From Durusdinium trenchii (taxonomy: Eukaryota > Sar > Dinophyceae > Suessiales > Symbiodiniaceae): a DNA stretch of 64,000 bases. This document shows, one piece after another, positions 10,598-22,462 of this stretch. Position numbers and translations under genes: made by a program. Each line of letters begins with the position of its first letter. Within the stretch, counting starts at the first letter, position 1. The DNA is taken from assembly GCA_963970005.1 (NCBI GenBank), contig CAXAMN010021940.1:948046-1012045 (forward strand), in the 5' to 3' direction. Below the pieces are notes generated by a model. It saw nothing but the letters and a program-made list of their open reading frames with translations, was not told where the DNA came from and did not search any database.

Positions 10598-11116
10598 GCC
10601 TGCGGCGGGGCGTGGTCGGTGGCTCTGCTGGAGCAGCTTGTTCGGACAAGTTTCTCACATGACGTGGAAATGCTGCATGTTGGTTCAAGGTGCACCGTAG
10701 AAGTACTTGCCGATCTCATATTGCCCCTCGAATGCCTCTTCCCCCTTAGTGCGGGCAGGCGGGTCCTCTGCAGCCATGCTTGACCTCCTAGTCGCCACCG
10801 CTACCACGAAAGCTGTCCCAATGAAAATGATTCAACAATTCGTCGCGAGCCTGTTCATGCATCATGTCAACTGGTTTCAATTCAATATGCTTGAGTGCGG
10901 ATCTCTCTTGCATTCCAAACTTGGGCCAAAACAGCAACAAAGAAGGCAGCTTTAAAAAGAGAAACGAGCGAGCAGTGTTAAAAAATGGTTTACATGTTGG
11001 AGTGCGCAAGTTTCGTCAAATTCTATGTGAGAGGCTTTTGTTGCAGGGCCCTCACACAAGATAAATTGGATCAATAAATTGGTCACGAAAGATCCTTAGC
11101 ATTGTGGGAAGTTGGA

Positions 11117-11480
11117 TCAAGAGCCGATTGTCAGAGCCCTCACGCCTAGTCCAGCAATCCACGTCGCCTGCCAGTGGAAGGGGTGGGAGTCGGGTAGACA
11201 TGCGGATGGAGTGAAACAAAAAAGGCCTATCTGCTTCAGATGGTCCAGCTTCGATTCAAGCAGCGCCATAGTTTGCTCGCTCAACAATGCACTGGTAAGT
11301 TGAACCCCTGCAGTTGTATGATGTTGTATGCCTCTTGGGAGGTACAGGCAGGTGCCCCAGCCGTCAGCGTCCCACACCTCTTCTGGGTCAACCTCAATGC
11401 CTTGTTGGCTTGCAAGTTCCATCGCCTCTGTGCAAAAATCAACTTTCTCAAGCTCACCTCGCTGCTAGTGCTTCCCAAAA
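11117..11480 (-). CDS. Unrecognised exon upstream of the hAT-like fragment
   Basis: The reverse frame reads ELEKVDFCTEAMELASQQG, then VDPEEVWDADGWGTC and SALLSEQTMALLESKLDHL. The composition is protein-like and the competing frames are poorer. No domain is recognised. It lies about 0.5 kb upstream, on the same strand, of the hAT/DUF4371-like frame and could belong to the same gene. Confidence 0.3.
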
Positions 11481-11779
11481 AAAAAGTCTTCACATCCCCA
11501 TGCACCGTGTCTCTCTAGGTAACGTAGCCAACAACAACACAACCTTTGGAGTCGCTTGGGGCAGAGTCTCCACCAGTCTGCCAGCCTGGTTGGGTGTATC
11601 TCTGCATCCTCACAAAAGAAAGACACATCTAACGCTGCGTCCCCCTACTCCTGCATTTTGAACGCGCGCGCCGAACCCCAATGGATCGGCGTCGAAGGTG
11701 CTTCCTCAGCCATGGACGAGCATCACAAAACTTGGAGAAAAAGTCTTGGTTGCTTGTTGTGTTGGCACCGTTGTCTCAA

Positions 11780-12120
11780 AGGGAAAAGTAAGGAGTGGCA
11801 AGAAAAGGAAATGGACAAGGAAAGGAAAAGGACATATAACGGAACAGGTGTAAAGGAAAACGGAAAAGGAAAGGACGGCCGTGCGAGGAGTAGATGGCGC
11901 AACATTTTTGAGGGCCGGGAGTGTTTTGCTGCATATCATGGGTCGTGGCTGCTCATGTCATTGCCTTGCGGCACATCTCTTGCCGCTGCCAGTGCCGGGA
12001 CCAACACGACAGCAGTGCAAGTCCCAGGGCAAGGAAAGGATAGGGAAAGGAAAGGAGAAGGCAAAGAGAAAAGGAAAAGGAAAGGGAAAAGGACAAGCGA
12101 AAAGAGAAAAGGAACATGTT
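11780..12120. repeat. Purine-rich AAGG/GGAAA tract
   Basis: Two blocks of AAGGAAAGG-type purine repeats (about 11785-11875 and 12020-12115) flank or sit inside the foldback element at 11884-12270. The 215-codon plus-strand frame over this region is Lys/Glu/Arg-rich only because of the repeat. Confidence 0.8.
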
Positions 12121-12270
12121 TTGTCACAAGTGCTTTTGATGGGGTTGCGCCACCTACGCGGTTTTCCTTTTCAGCGGAAAATTTTGGGGCTGCCGGGAAA
12201 TGAGCAGCCACGACCCATGATATGCACTCTCTTGCCCCTCTAAAAAGTATTGAGCCATCTACTCCCTCAT
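11884..12270. mobile_element. Foldback/MITE-like element with ~70 nt inverted repeats
   Basis: The left arm 11884-11957 (GAGGAGTAGATGGC ... CATATCATGGGTCGTGGCTG) is repeated in inverted orientation at 12198-12270. Similarity is strongest over the 27 inner bases (GCATATCATGGGTCGTGGCT and following bases) and weaker outward. The internal 240 nt are purine-rich and non-coding. No transposase is seen, and I could not define a target duplication. Confidence 0.65.
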
Positions 12271-12464
12271 GATTTTGCTGCCCAGTCGATGGGTGAATGA
12301 ATACTAAAAAATCACGAAACCTTGCAAAAACAATCTTAAGATATAAAAAAATCGGGACGGCGCGTTTTCGACAATCGCCTTTGATCGAGTCCACTGAGTC
12401 TACTGGGGCCGTTTTTGCTTGCTACCCCTTTTGTGGAGTACTTACTTTCTTTGCATGCATACAT

Positions 12465-12600
12465 ACATTACATTACATTACATTACATTACATACCTACC
12501 TACCTAATCCTACCTACCTACCTGCCATGCCATACCATACCATACCATACCATACCATACATACCATACATACCATACATACAATACTGTATTTTACAGG
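12465..12600. repeat. Compound microsatellite (TACAT / ACCT / ATACC)
   Basis: Runs of ATTAC, CTAC and CATAC units in succession. Confidence 0.9.
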
Positions 12601-12717
12601 ATCAGCTCTAATAGTACTAACTACCTAGCTAACCCTGCTAGCCCGGTAAGCGCTACCTTTTGCTCTACCTTGAGAGTCAACGCTACGGGGTCCATGGGGA
12701 TGAGGTGAATTTCAACA

Positions 12718-12785
12718 AATACAATACAATACAATACAATATAATACAATACAATACATACATGCATACTTTACCTTACCTTACC
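12718..12785. repeat. Compound microsatellite (AATAC / TTACC)
   Basis: Runs of AATAC followed by TTACC units; non-coding. Confidence 0.85.
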
Positions 12786-13189
12786 TTGCATGACATAACA
12801 TATGTATCTTATATTCTGTGGCCTAAAAAGCTCGGAGAGCTGAGATGGATTTCTACCGGCAGCCGACCTGTCTGGTACTTTCCGGCTTCCTACGGCCAGG
12901 TGCCCCATGTGCCAGCTGAACCGACAGTGCATTCCATGTGAATCCCCTGGTCCGGATAGAAAGGAATCCTGGAAAAGCGATGGAACCGTGAAAGCAACCG
13001 AACTTGGACCCCGTCCCAATCCTGACTCCTTCCACTGGTACACGGTAGAGGTAGGATTAGGCACCCCAAAGCGGGTAGACACAGGCGACTGCCCACAAAG
13101 TGTTTCATGGACTAGGCTTCGTTCCCAAATGCGCCTCTCCCAAAAACGAGGACGACGAAACGGACGAAGCGCCTGGACCGTAGGACCGT

Positions 13190-13795
13190 GTCAAATGTCG
13201 ACGGAGCCATCCCGTTGCCAAAGTTGAAGGCTGCCGTTCTCCGCCCCAAGGACATAGATGCCATCATGCCCGGCACAGCACAAGGTCTGCACCTGTGAAA
13301 CAGGTGGCTGGAGGCACATCGTCGGATGCAAGTGTGAGCTTCGAAGGGTTGGCGCCCGATCCACCATAGAAAAGAAGTGTTGGTCGTATCTCATGCACGT
13401 CTCTCTCTCTCTCTCGGTAGCATCTGGCTACAACGCAGCCGTCCCGCAGGGTCATGCACGTCTGGCATACTTTCTTTCGCACGAGTCTTTGCCCTTCGAC
13501 CGAGTGGATGCAGAGGATGTCAGGCTATGTCAGGCTCAGCATCTCGTCAGAGGGGTCACTTCTCGTCACGAAGGCCACCATCCTGCCATCTGGTGCCTGC
13601 TACAGCATGCCTGCTACAGCATGCCTGCTACAGTATGCGAAGCCTGCGCCACCTGGCCCATCCCATCTAGACCAGACCCCCCCGTCTCGATCCCCATCTT
13701 GCCCTGTGCTCACCTTGCACCTCTCGAGCGCTTGCCAGTGCTTCTTGAGCACGAAGTTCGGTAGAGTGATCGAGCTCACTTGGCCTTTCCTGAGG
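13190..13795 (-). CDS. Beta-propeller (WD40-like) exon cluster
   Basis: At least three reverse-strand segments fit beta-propeller blades. The segment near 13725-13790 reads SSITLPNFVLKKHWQALERC and ends at a GTGAGC donor. The segment at 13528-13608 reads APDGRMVAFVTRSDPSDEML ('xPDGxxxAxxx'). The segment at 13195-13300 reads GHDGIYVLGAENGSLQLWQR, a clear WD40 blade ('GxxDGxxxLWx'). They lie downstream of the multi-pass membrane exons and may be the 3' part of that gene or a separate one. The intervening segment 13300-13480 (FYGGSGANPSKLTLASDDV) is also open and protein-like. Confidence 0.5.
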
Positions 13796-14144
13796 CATCA
13801 AAATCAGTGCAGGGGGCATATACTGTATAATAGATCTGCCAGAGCTCCCAGTCCATTTTAAAGTTAAACAAACTAGTCTTTCGGCGGTTCCTTCCTTGCA
13901 CTCTTGCACTGGAATTTGTCCATGCTGCTAAGCTTCTACAAGTCATTTCGGAAAACCAGGGGTCAATGATATGTAATTTGTGATGGTGCAAATCTAGAAG
14001 CCCTCAAAGAGAATGTTCACAAGTTCAACCTATAGATTTCCACCGACCGTGCTGAGGCCAAGGCCAGCACCTGGCATACGTGGCCCTCACGTCTCGAGTC
14101 TACAGCCTACAGGCAGGGGCTCTTTCTTTAGTGCCTCATTGGGC

Positions 14145-14262
14145 GTCGCGTTCGGCCTCCAGTCTTGCAGCCCGAAACGCCTCTTTGGAGGCCTTTCGAG
14201 GATCGTGGGCATCGGTGAGACGGTGAGCCCAAAGGTTCAGGCGTGGGCTCATGGGGCAAGGT
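14145..14262 (-). CDS. Charged helical exon
   Basis: The reverse frame reads LNLWAHRLTDAHDPRKASKE then AFRAARLEAERDAQ, rich in Ala, Arg and Glu with helix or coiled-coil character. It sits immediately downstream of the last membrane exon (14545-14690). Function not recognised. Confidence 0.4.
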
Positions 14263-17200
14263 GACTTCGGCCAAGGCGAGGACTATGAGACACAACCAGC
14301 GATGGTGATGACAGAAACAAGCTTTCAACTCTACGGTTTTCATGCAGCTTCAGCTGCTTGAAGACTGAACTGATTCTGACTTGCTCCGAAGCTCGAATTA
14401 AAGGCCATCTGGTTCAGTTGGCCTTGGACTATGGCACTATGGCAATGGTCTGCCATACAGCAAAAACCCGCTCATTCAAACCAAAAAAACGATCTTTCAG
14501 AACTCGTGGGTAGAGCTCACGAGAGTTCCGAGTTCCCATTACTCACTTGGGGTCCACCTCGTGACTTGGCTCCTGCTCACTGACGATGAGCTTGTGCACC
14601 ACTGGGCGGCGGGAGTGGAGCAGTGACAGCTGGAAGAGCAGCAAAAACACCACAAAGACCCCAGAACCTTCGCGGGGAACGAAGCGGGCGCTCGGCGGAT
14701 GGATTCGTTCGGGAGCTCGGCGTGTGGAAAAAGATCACGAAAAGTCAAAAGAAGATCTCAGGATTCCTATTTTACGATATGTTGTGGACGCTCCTTGTGC
14801 CACACAGGCTCCTAGATAGGCACCCAATCGTGTCATCGGTTTGCTCCTCCTCTCCCATCAACAATCACCAGCCAAGGGGTGCAAGTCATTGTGCAAGCCC
14901 ATGGTTGGCCCCCTGATGAGGCTTTTTACTGCGATGGCTAGATGCTCCAAGCGCAGCTTTAGAGAAATCAAGTGGGAAAGAAAACTTCACTGAGAATTTG
15001 CGAAGATTCTTGAGTATACTCTCCTAACTGGCATTTCATAGGGTCAAATCACTGGCATTTGATAGAGGATCATTCACCGGGTGTATCGTGGATTATTGTG
15101 GAATGTCGTTTGACCGCGAGATGACCTTCCCCGTTCCTACAGCTTCACCGGATCTATAGTGAAATTCCACCGGCCTTGTAGGTGCCCACCCGCAGAAAAA
15201 TCATTTGGAATTGGACCATGCCAGGCCCTCTGGTTGGGCACCCTCTCTTGGTTGTGAACTCTGGGAGAAGTTCCGTGTCTTCAACATCTCAGAATGGCGA
15301 CATGGTCACCCAGCCGCTAGCGGTGAGGGAAGGGTCACCGCTTTGGTCGCGTCAAGAAGCCGGCGAGGCAGTAGATGGGAAGGTTGGACTCGGGGTCTTC
15401 CAAGTACACGGTCAGCACGCCACAGGCCATGGTGAGCATGGTGAACAACTTCAAGTCCTGGATGCGTCGATGCCGGAAGGAGCTGGGGAGGTGGGTTGTT
15501 TTTCAGGCCGACTTCTCGTCTGAGGCTTGGAGAAGTGCGTTGCTTGGAGAAGTCGCCTTGGAAGATCCATGACCTACACATTGCTACCTTCCTTGCGACC
15601 ATCCTCAATGGTTTACCCATGCTATCTTCGTTGCTACGTTGATGGCGGGTCCAGTTCCTCACTTCTCCATCCTGGAAGATTCAGCCATGCACAACGGGCA
15701 GACGCCCAAAACCGCTATCCCCTACAAAGCAATGGGGCACCCGAAAAGAACCCAACGACGGCGCCAAGCTCCTGTACAGCCGCTGTAGACCACTTCTCTA
15801 CAAACCAAAATCCAAGTCTCGCACCAGAATGCAAGTTGGGGCTCAAGTTGGGTCTTCTCATCTCCAAATACTCTACAACCCAAGTGGCTCCAGAACCCGG
15901 AGCCAAAACCCGCCTCGCGACTGAACACGTTTCCAGGTTCGGTTCTGACATCAAAGACGTCCCGGGCGAGGAAAGGGAGGGAAAACCAGCTGAAGCACCT
16001 GTGAAAACGAAAGATGGGTCATCTTCCAAACGAAGACGAAGGCTCCTGAACCAGGATGGTCATCTTCCTCTCCACATAGGGTGGGTGAATCATGGAGTTG
16101 CCTCAGTAGCTGTGCATGCCCACATGCTGTGCATGGGCGGCTGAGAAAGGGCGGGTGTCGGGGAAGGTGCGGTTGAACAAAAATGGCAAAGGTTTGACAA
16201 GTCGACTGTTCCTGCCATGGTCCGTCCACATCACATGTCCCAACATGTCCCCACCCTTTTGGGCCAAGGAGTTTGAGTTTCACCTCTCCTCTCCGAGTTT
16301 CGGCCTGTGTGGACCGTTTTGCCTCGGTTCTGACTCCCACTATGAGCCCGAGCCCATCTGCATGCCCAGAAGCCCCACATCATCACGCCGATCAGCAACA
16401 CCCCAATCATCTCCACCAAAGGCGTGGGTGCCAACAAGATCGTCACCACGGGCAACCTGGGAAAGACGGCGCATCCGGCATGCATCTGCAGGGGCAACCG
16501 GGGCAGAACCGTTTTGGGGCGATCTATCTGACCATGCTCGAAAAACCACTTAAGAGGGTGGAAGTGGAAGGACACTGAAGGAAAGGGTCCAACCAAGTTC
16601 CTTGCAAATTTGTCCCTGGATCCTTTCCATCCTTTGAGCATCAACTCTCTTGTCACTACAAATCTAGCAGCTGGCTCTTCCTTCATCCGTTTCAATGGCG
16701 GGTCACTGGGAAGCGAAAAGCGATTTAGCTTAGGAGGGTCCCGTCTAACCGTCTCCAGTGTGGAGCCCATGTCTGGAGACCAAAGCCCCATGCCAAAGCC
16801 CCTGCAGCATGGCGAAATCAACTGCAGCCCTACCCGCCCCGCGCCAGCCCGCCCACGACATCCCCCCCCGGACCGAGGATTCCAAGCCACAGGATCTTGG
16901 CCACCAACTCGAGGATGTTGGTGCGGAAGACCTGTCAGACCCCGTGGGCTCGCCAGAGCGGAGATCCATCGGTGGAGACTCGACTCGGAGCAGCAAGACC
17001 GCCGGGGGCCACCATGGTCCAGTCCGAGTGATGTGAGCGGACGGGTCCGGAGGAAGCCATGCAAGAAAAACGAAGACGGTTCAGTCTTGCAGTTGCTAAT
17101 ACAGTACTTGCGTGAGGATTGATTAGAGATGGCTTAGCCTATATCTTACCATACGCAAACTGAGAGGGGCCTGGTTTGGTCCTTTGGTGCAGCACGAAAC

Positions 17201-20200
17201 CCGCCTCCTGAGCCGTGTCAAACACCCATCGTTTGCTCACAATTCAGTCATTCAGTTCAGTTCTTGTGATAGATAGATGGTGATACTTCTTCGCACCACT
17301 TCACCCCTCACACCCGGTTAAGCCCGTTCAAACCAGTTAAGCCCCACGCTCGCTCACCTCGTTGGTTCAACCTCGGACCCGCTTCCTCCACGACCGGCCT
17401 CCTTGGGGTTCGGATGCAGGAAGGCCAAGTGAAGATCGGTGGCCGAGCGCTCCGCGGCCTTCCACCAGGTATTCTCATCCTCCCAGATCCTCGGAGCACC
17501 GCGCCGACCCCGCCGCGCGCCCGAGCGCGCGTGCGGCGGAAGGGGAAGGTTCCATCGGTGCCCCCCGACTTGGGGCCACAACAAGGGGGCGTGAAAGAGC
17601 AACAAGCTCTCCAGCTGAGGAGCTTGTAGTCGAACAAAATGCTCTTGGGCACATAGTGGGCATCTCCCGCACAGACCTTGGCCCATCGAGACTCCGGGCA
17701 CGGAAGCGGCGCCGACGGAAGGGCGGGTCGGGAGTCCACTTCCGAGTCGACATGAAAAATGTGGATGAAACAGCGCCCAGGCCACAGCATAGGGCACCAG
17801 CACGTAGAAGTAGATGGGCAAAATGATGGCGATGACCACCAAGAGCCTGGGCATCGACGGCACTTGACGCCACGTGGACCGCTCAGTCCCTCCACTCCAC
17901 TCAAGTCCATGAGTCCATGCCGTGGGTCCAGATGAAGGGATGACACTCGTGCCAAACACGCACGGTGTCGTTTTCCCATGACTCCAAGGGCTATACATAT
18001 ACTACTTGGAACCTGCTCCCGGTTGGAACATGGGAACGCTTCCCGCCGGTCCGACACATGACGTGGTGGTGACTGGTGGTGACTCTTGGGAGGGCCCAAG
18101 AGGAGAAGAGCTCGCTTGCGGGCACCGGGGCGTGCAGTGACCAGAGCTCACTACCGAGCTCGAGGCTCAAATCCCAACGACGCGCCTTCCTGGTAAAACA
18201 ATTGTCAAATCCCAGGCCTTTGGATCAAAGAACTGTCATTCCAGAAACCAACCCGAATGCTGCGAGGGCCATGGATGTGCCATGGAGGCCTTCATGAGCG
18301 GCGTAGTCAAGTTCACTCGTTCAAGGACCGAGTATTCATCATGGGGACTCCCACTCATCGCCCGCAGACACCAAATGTCCTACAAACTCCCAGGCGATCT
18401 TCATCTCCAGAGAGCGAGAAAGATCCGTTATTCCAAGGGGCAAGGTGTGGTTGCCCTGGAAGCACATCACGTCGGGCGCTGAAGCCAAGCGGATCTTGTC
18501 ATGCCTGGGACCGCGCGAATCCGAAGAGTCCCGGTGCTTGGTGCTCATCCACCGGGGTCGTAGCTACTGTCTGACTGAGGCCATTCAAGAGGTCCCCTCA
18601 GAAATGTCCAGCCGGTGCTACCGGATAGGGTCCATCTCTTCAAAGTGAAGGGACGTCGGACGTCGCTTCATCGGTTTGTGACCTGAGGTTGCTCCAGCAT
18701 GTGGGGGGGGAAACTTCAGACTGTCAGAATGAGCGAACACCAAGCTGCGGGTTGCCCTGCACGATCTCAGTCATGATCTCCTGAGGTGCGGAGGCTCGGA
18801 GAGAGCAGGACTAGTAACTCTGGGTCAACGAAAAAAACAATGTATATACATATATTAATATACTCTATATTTATATATATATATATATGTGTGTATATAT
18901 ATATATATACGTAAGTATATACAGTCTACATCAGTCTACATGTTTTGCTCTTGCCATCTCTTGCCATCTCTTGCCCCTATCCTCCATCAACATATATACA
19001 TCAACCACCCCAACTTGGTGTCCCCATGTGCCCCCAGCAGACACAACCTGGTGAGACGTTTTGCCAAGTCTCCGGGAACTCCATGCCCTCGGGGTAGACA
19101 CAGCGCACGCTTTCCGCAATGGATTGCACGATGGGGACCACCAAGGCGGTGGAGAGCAGCTGCATCAACAAGTAGACCAAGAAGGTGAAGGTCTTTCCCA
19201 ACTTCAAAAAGAGATGCCAAATTCCGGCACCTCAAAGAGGGTTGGTGGCGGTGCAAGCGCGTGTGTTCTTGGGTTCGTCGCAGAATTCGGGCTTTCAGGG
19301 CAAGGGTCCGTAGCGAGGGGATGCACCAGTGGGTCCTTTAGGGCAGTGCTGCTCACCTCCTGTTGTGACTTGGCTTGGGGTGGCTATCCCTGATCCGTTG
19401 GATCGAAGTAGAACAGATGTTGTCCCATGTCCACTGGCCTCTTGTCATCGAAGTACACCCAAACTGCTGATGAATCCGACGGAAGACGTTCGGTCCAGCG
19501 GTCGTCGCCCGGGGCGTTGCCCTCAACCGCCGCCCACGGACGGCCCCCATGGTTTGGCCCTCCAAACGGTCACGTCCAGAACGTCCCATGGCGATGTCAA
19601 ACGCCAGAACGTTCCCGAAAAAGGTCTGTGATCCTCCATCACGTCCAGAAAAATGTATTGAGATTGTATCCATACCGTCCAGAAGAGTAACGTCCAGTAA
19701 CGTCCAGAACACGTGAGAACCCCAGACATTGAGATTGTATTGGGCCGCGCCAAGCCCCCAATGGCGCAAAGGTGACCGACTCCATGGACGGTCCAACTGT
19801 TGATTTGGGAGGGGTCCTTAGGGCCTTCGAACACCTTCACAATCTATTCACCCAATATGCCCCATAAGACCTCCTACTCCTCCCTCTCTCCCCTCCAACC
19901 CTGACCGCCACGCCGCCTGTCTCCATCTCCCGGCGGAAGGACGCGGAGTTCTGCACGGCTCGGCAGAGGCGGTCCGCCTAGAAAACCGAAGGACGACCGA
20001 CCCGCGGCGACCGGAGCGAAAAACCCCGGACATAGATAGAGATACAATCAATGTTATGGGAGGATGATATATATATATATATATATGTATACAGAGAGAG
20101 AGAGAGAGAATATGTAAGATTGAATCAAGATCCTACATTCAGTCGTCCAAATAGATCAAAAAGAATGTTCTTGGGGACCTCTGAAACCTCTTGAACGTCG

Positions 20201-21985
20201 TGGCAAAGGCCCCGTTTCTTCCATTCGAAGGGTCTCCCCTGAATCGACGTCCACTTCAATTCACCAATTCGGATGGTGATGAATCCAAATCTGCCAGGCC
20301 CCTCCCCCACAGCAGTATATACTGTATACAGTATATACAATACAATCCTCTTCCAATCGGATGCGCATTGGATGGGGAGATGATCAGATGAAAAACACTT
20401 TCATGGTATATAAATAGTCTGACTATGTGTCATGCGTCCGTGCACTTGCTCAACTGTGCCAAAGACTCAGCCCTGGGATGTGGCACCAACCCGGAACCAT
20501 CGCGTGAAAAACCCTCGGGGTGCAACAGATCTCCGGCCTGGTCGGGCAGACCGGCAAAGGCGGAGAAGAGGAAGAGGACGATGAAGCCAATCACCGCGAT
20601 CATTTCCTTGCTCCAACGTTCCGTGGGACGTGACATGTGGATCTTCATGGTGAGAGACGCACCACGGAACGCCCCCGCAAGCCAACGCAAAGAAGCGCAC
20701 GGAAGGGCGCGATTCTTCCCGGGGGTCCAGAAAGGTTCCTCGCATACCATCAAGCCCAGCAGTGATACAAAGATGCACACATGTGAGATTTAAATTGATG
20801 TATAGGGCTTATGCAGGCCTTCAAATATATAGAAAAGTATATAGATCCCCAATAAAAATGCATTGCAAACCATTGGAAACCGGTTTCCATTCATTTTGGG
20901 GCCACTATGCATGATACATGGACATGACCCCAAGAATCCTTGCAGCAACAGGGGGTCCGGACCCTCACATAGCACTCACGGCTCCCCACGCACTGAAGTG
21001 CCAGGTGTCTGGCCAAAAAATCATGGCCTTGTCGATCTTCACCTCAACAGTTGAGCCGGGCCCCTCTAGAGCTCTAGAGCCTCGACTCAGCCGTAAGAGT
21101 CCAGCCGTAGCCTTGAAAACGGTCAGCATGTGAAAAGAAATCAAGTTCGTAGGTCCCTTACTATCCCTTACTCATCCTTACCGTGCTTCTCTGACCTCCG
21201 AACTCAATGCCCAAAAAGGCCACGCCAAAAAGGGCGCAACCCGCGAGAGCACGAATCCCCCAGGCTGCCACACGTCAAGTGCCATGGCGATGATACTCTC
21301 TACCAAACCCACCTTTTATGGATAGAAGAACCACTTCTAACTCAATGATGCCGTTAGCATCCATCCATGAATACCAGAATTGGCGCAACTCCATCAGGTC
21401 TTCCTCTCCAGTACATGGTGCCCTTTCTGAGACGGCTCTGAGACGGCTCTTTCTGCAGCATAGGAGCGGTGAACTTGAAATCCAGCATCATCACCTGCAG
21501 CATCGCCCCATGGAGTCCCATCAGTCACAGCAGGAGAGGCGCGCGGAGCGCAAAGCAAGGGCAGGAGAGGAGCGGGTGCCCGCTGCCCGGAGCGGTCTTT
21601 TTTCGTTCACCATGGTTCACACTGCAGTCATTGAATGTATATGTAAAAAAACGACGGGAATCAACAAGGACTCCAGATCTGAGACAGGAGAAATTACCAC
21701 TGAATGGGTGTTTTTCCCACTTGGAGCCATCAGCTCCAAGTCGCCGCCCCGAACACACCACACACCGCCACACCACGGCTCCGTCGTCCGTCTCGTGGCG
21801 CGTCGCATGCGTCGCGCGCCTGGTGAGTGACCACTGCAGGCTGCTTCACTGTCTTCTTCCATGGGATCGCTGGGCCGAAGGCGAAGGAGACCATCTGCAT
21901 GGCACTGATGCACAGCAGCAAAGGCGGCAAGAAGACCTGTGACTCCGAGAACGGCAGAACCAAAGAAAGAACGAGGTGAGTCCGA
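14145..21985 (-). CDS. Multi-pass membrane protein gene, exon series
   Basis: A run of minus-strand exons alternates hydrophobic segments with polar or extracellular-looking stretches. Approximate exons are 21830-21985, 21370-21522, 21190-21300, 20970-21060, 20480-20780, 19390-19562, 19040-19210, 18345-18500, 17755-17880, 17605-17720, 17400-17500, 16850-16955, 16320-16480, 15360-15498 and 14545-14690. I count about ten hydrophobic helices. The order and single strand suggest one large gene, possibly continuous with the beta-propeller exons at 22.3 kb upstream and 13.2-13.8 kb downstream. I do not recognise the family: transporter, receptor or channel are all possible. The 14.6 kb exon ends in a perfect GTGAGT donor. 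Confidence 0.45.
14545..14690 (-). CDS. Membrane exon with GTGAGT donor
   Basis: The reverse frame reads GSGVFVVFLLLFQLSLLHSR, then RPVVHKLIVSEQEPSHEVDP, ending at a consensus GTGAGT donor. One hydrophobic helix is followed by a basic-to-acidic cytoplasmic-looking segment. Confidence 0.5.
15360..15498 (-). CDS. Membrane exon
   Basis: After a CCCCAG acceptor the frame reads SSFRHRRIQDLKLFTMLTMA then CGVLTVYLEDPESNLPIYCL, a helix-loop-helix of membrane type. The other frames are clearly poorer. Confidence 0.5.
16320..16480 (-). CDS. Membrane exon
   Basis: The reverse frame reads RLPVVTILLAPTPLVEMIGV followed by LLIGVMMWGFWACRWARA, one or two hydrophobic helices ending in basic residues. Confidence 0.45.
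16850..16955 (-). CDS. Membrane-associated exon
   Basis: The reverse frame reads VFRTNILELVAKILWLGILG followed by a glycine-rich run and a stop or donor. Hydrophobic, amphipathic character. Confidence 0.35.
17605..17880 (-). CDS. Membrane exons (two)
   Basis: The upstream exon reads RLLVVIAIILPIYFYVLVPY then AVAWALFH (one strong helix). The downstream exon, in another frame, reads ESRWAKVCAGDAHYVPKSIL and FDYKLLSWRACCSF. The reading frame changes between them, so an intron lies near 17740. Confidence 0.45.
18345..18500 (-). CDS. Extracellular-looking exon
   Basis: The reverse frame reads VMCFQGNHTLPLGITDLSRS then LEMKIAWEFVGHLVSAGDEW. No hydrophobic helix; protein-like composition with a possible N-glycosylation site (NHT). 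It lies between membrane exons. Confidence 0.4.
19040..19210 (-). CDS. Membrane exon
   Basis: The reverse frame reads KLGKTFTFLVYLLMQLLSTA then LVVPIVQSIAESVRCVYPEG and MEFPETWQNVSP: a helix followed by a Cys-containing polar segment that probably faces the lumen or exterior. Confidence 0.5.
19390..19562 (-). CDS. Polar exon of the membrane protein
   Basis: The reverse frame reads GRPWAAVEGNAPGDDRWTER, LPSDSSAVWVYFDDKRPVDM and GQHLFYFDPTDQG. It is strongly protein-like with many aromatic and acidic residues, probably an extracellular domain. Family not recognised. Confidence 0.5.
19565..19720. repeat. Scattered ACGTCCAG repeats
   Basis: The octamer (A/G)CGTCCAG recurs about six times, with two longer copies containing (T)ATTGAGATTGTAT about 80 nt apart. 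It lies just upstream of the exon at 19390-19562, in a probable intron. Confidence 0.6.
20480..20780 (-). CDS. Two-helix membrane exon
   Basis: The reverse frame reads CIFVSLLGLMVCEEPFW, a polar loop (TPGKNRALPCASLRWLAGAF), then MKIHMSRPTERWSKEMIAVI and GFIVLFLFSAFAGLPDQ. Two hydrophobic segments with a basic loop between. Confidence 0.5.
20970..21522 (-). CDS. Three short membrane exons
   Basis: Reverse frames read LMGLHGAMLQVMMLDFKFTA (21370-21522), GIRALAGCALFGVAFLGIEF (21190-21300) and VEVKIDKAMIFWPDTWHFSA (20970-21060). Each lies in a different frame or is separated by stops, consistent with short exons. Confidence 0.4.
21830..21985 (-). CDS. Membrane exon
   Basis: The reverse frame reads LVLSLVLPFSESQVFLPPLL and then LLCISAMQMVSFAFGPAIPW, ending in WKKTVKQPAVV. 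Two hydrophobic helices; first membrane exon after the WD40-like exon at 22.35 kb. Confidence 0.5.
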
Positions 21986-22351
21986 GTGGTGCACAGAACC
22001 AGGAGGCAGGGGAGGGGCAAGGCATTGGAGGCATTGTTTTTTCCACCCAAAACCTGTTCGGCTGGCATCTGTGACCAGGTAGGTGTCCCACCAGCCCCTT
22101 TCCAGGCTGCACTGAGTTCACAGTGCCCTTGGGACCAACGGGACCAACGAGTGACCAACGGGACACCGTTCTTACTCCTGCGGTCCTTCTCCAACATCTT
22201 TCGCGCCTTCCACTCCCTCCCTTGCGCAATCTTGCGCACACAACTTTAAGCCTTATAAGCCTTAAGCCATCTAAAACCAGCCAAAAACCCGGCAAACCAT
22301 GAGCTGCATGCAAAACCCGCATGATCACGCCGATGCTCAGTGGCTGGGCAC

Positions 22352-22462
22352 CTCAATGGGACTCAAGGAGCGCATTTCGGCATAGATCTGCCCCTTGTCG
22401 TGGCCCGACAGGTCCCAGGCGTAGACCGCCCCTTCGTCGGTGCCCACCACCACCGCAGGGCC
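22352..22462 (-). CDS. WD40/propeller exon
   Basis: Acceptor ACGCAG|GG (AG at 22464-22463) and donor GTGCCC after 22352. The exon reads GPAVVVGTDEGAVYAWDLSG, a clear blade ('GxxDGxxxAWD'), then HDKGQIYAEMRSLSPIE. Confidence 0.6.

Noticed and set aside
11556..12243. Plus-strand frames rich in Lys, Glu, Arg and Gly
   Set aside because: Produced by the AAGG purine repeats inside and beside the foldback element; no domain and wrong strand for the array.
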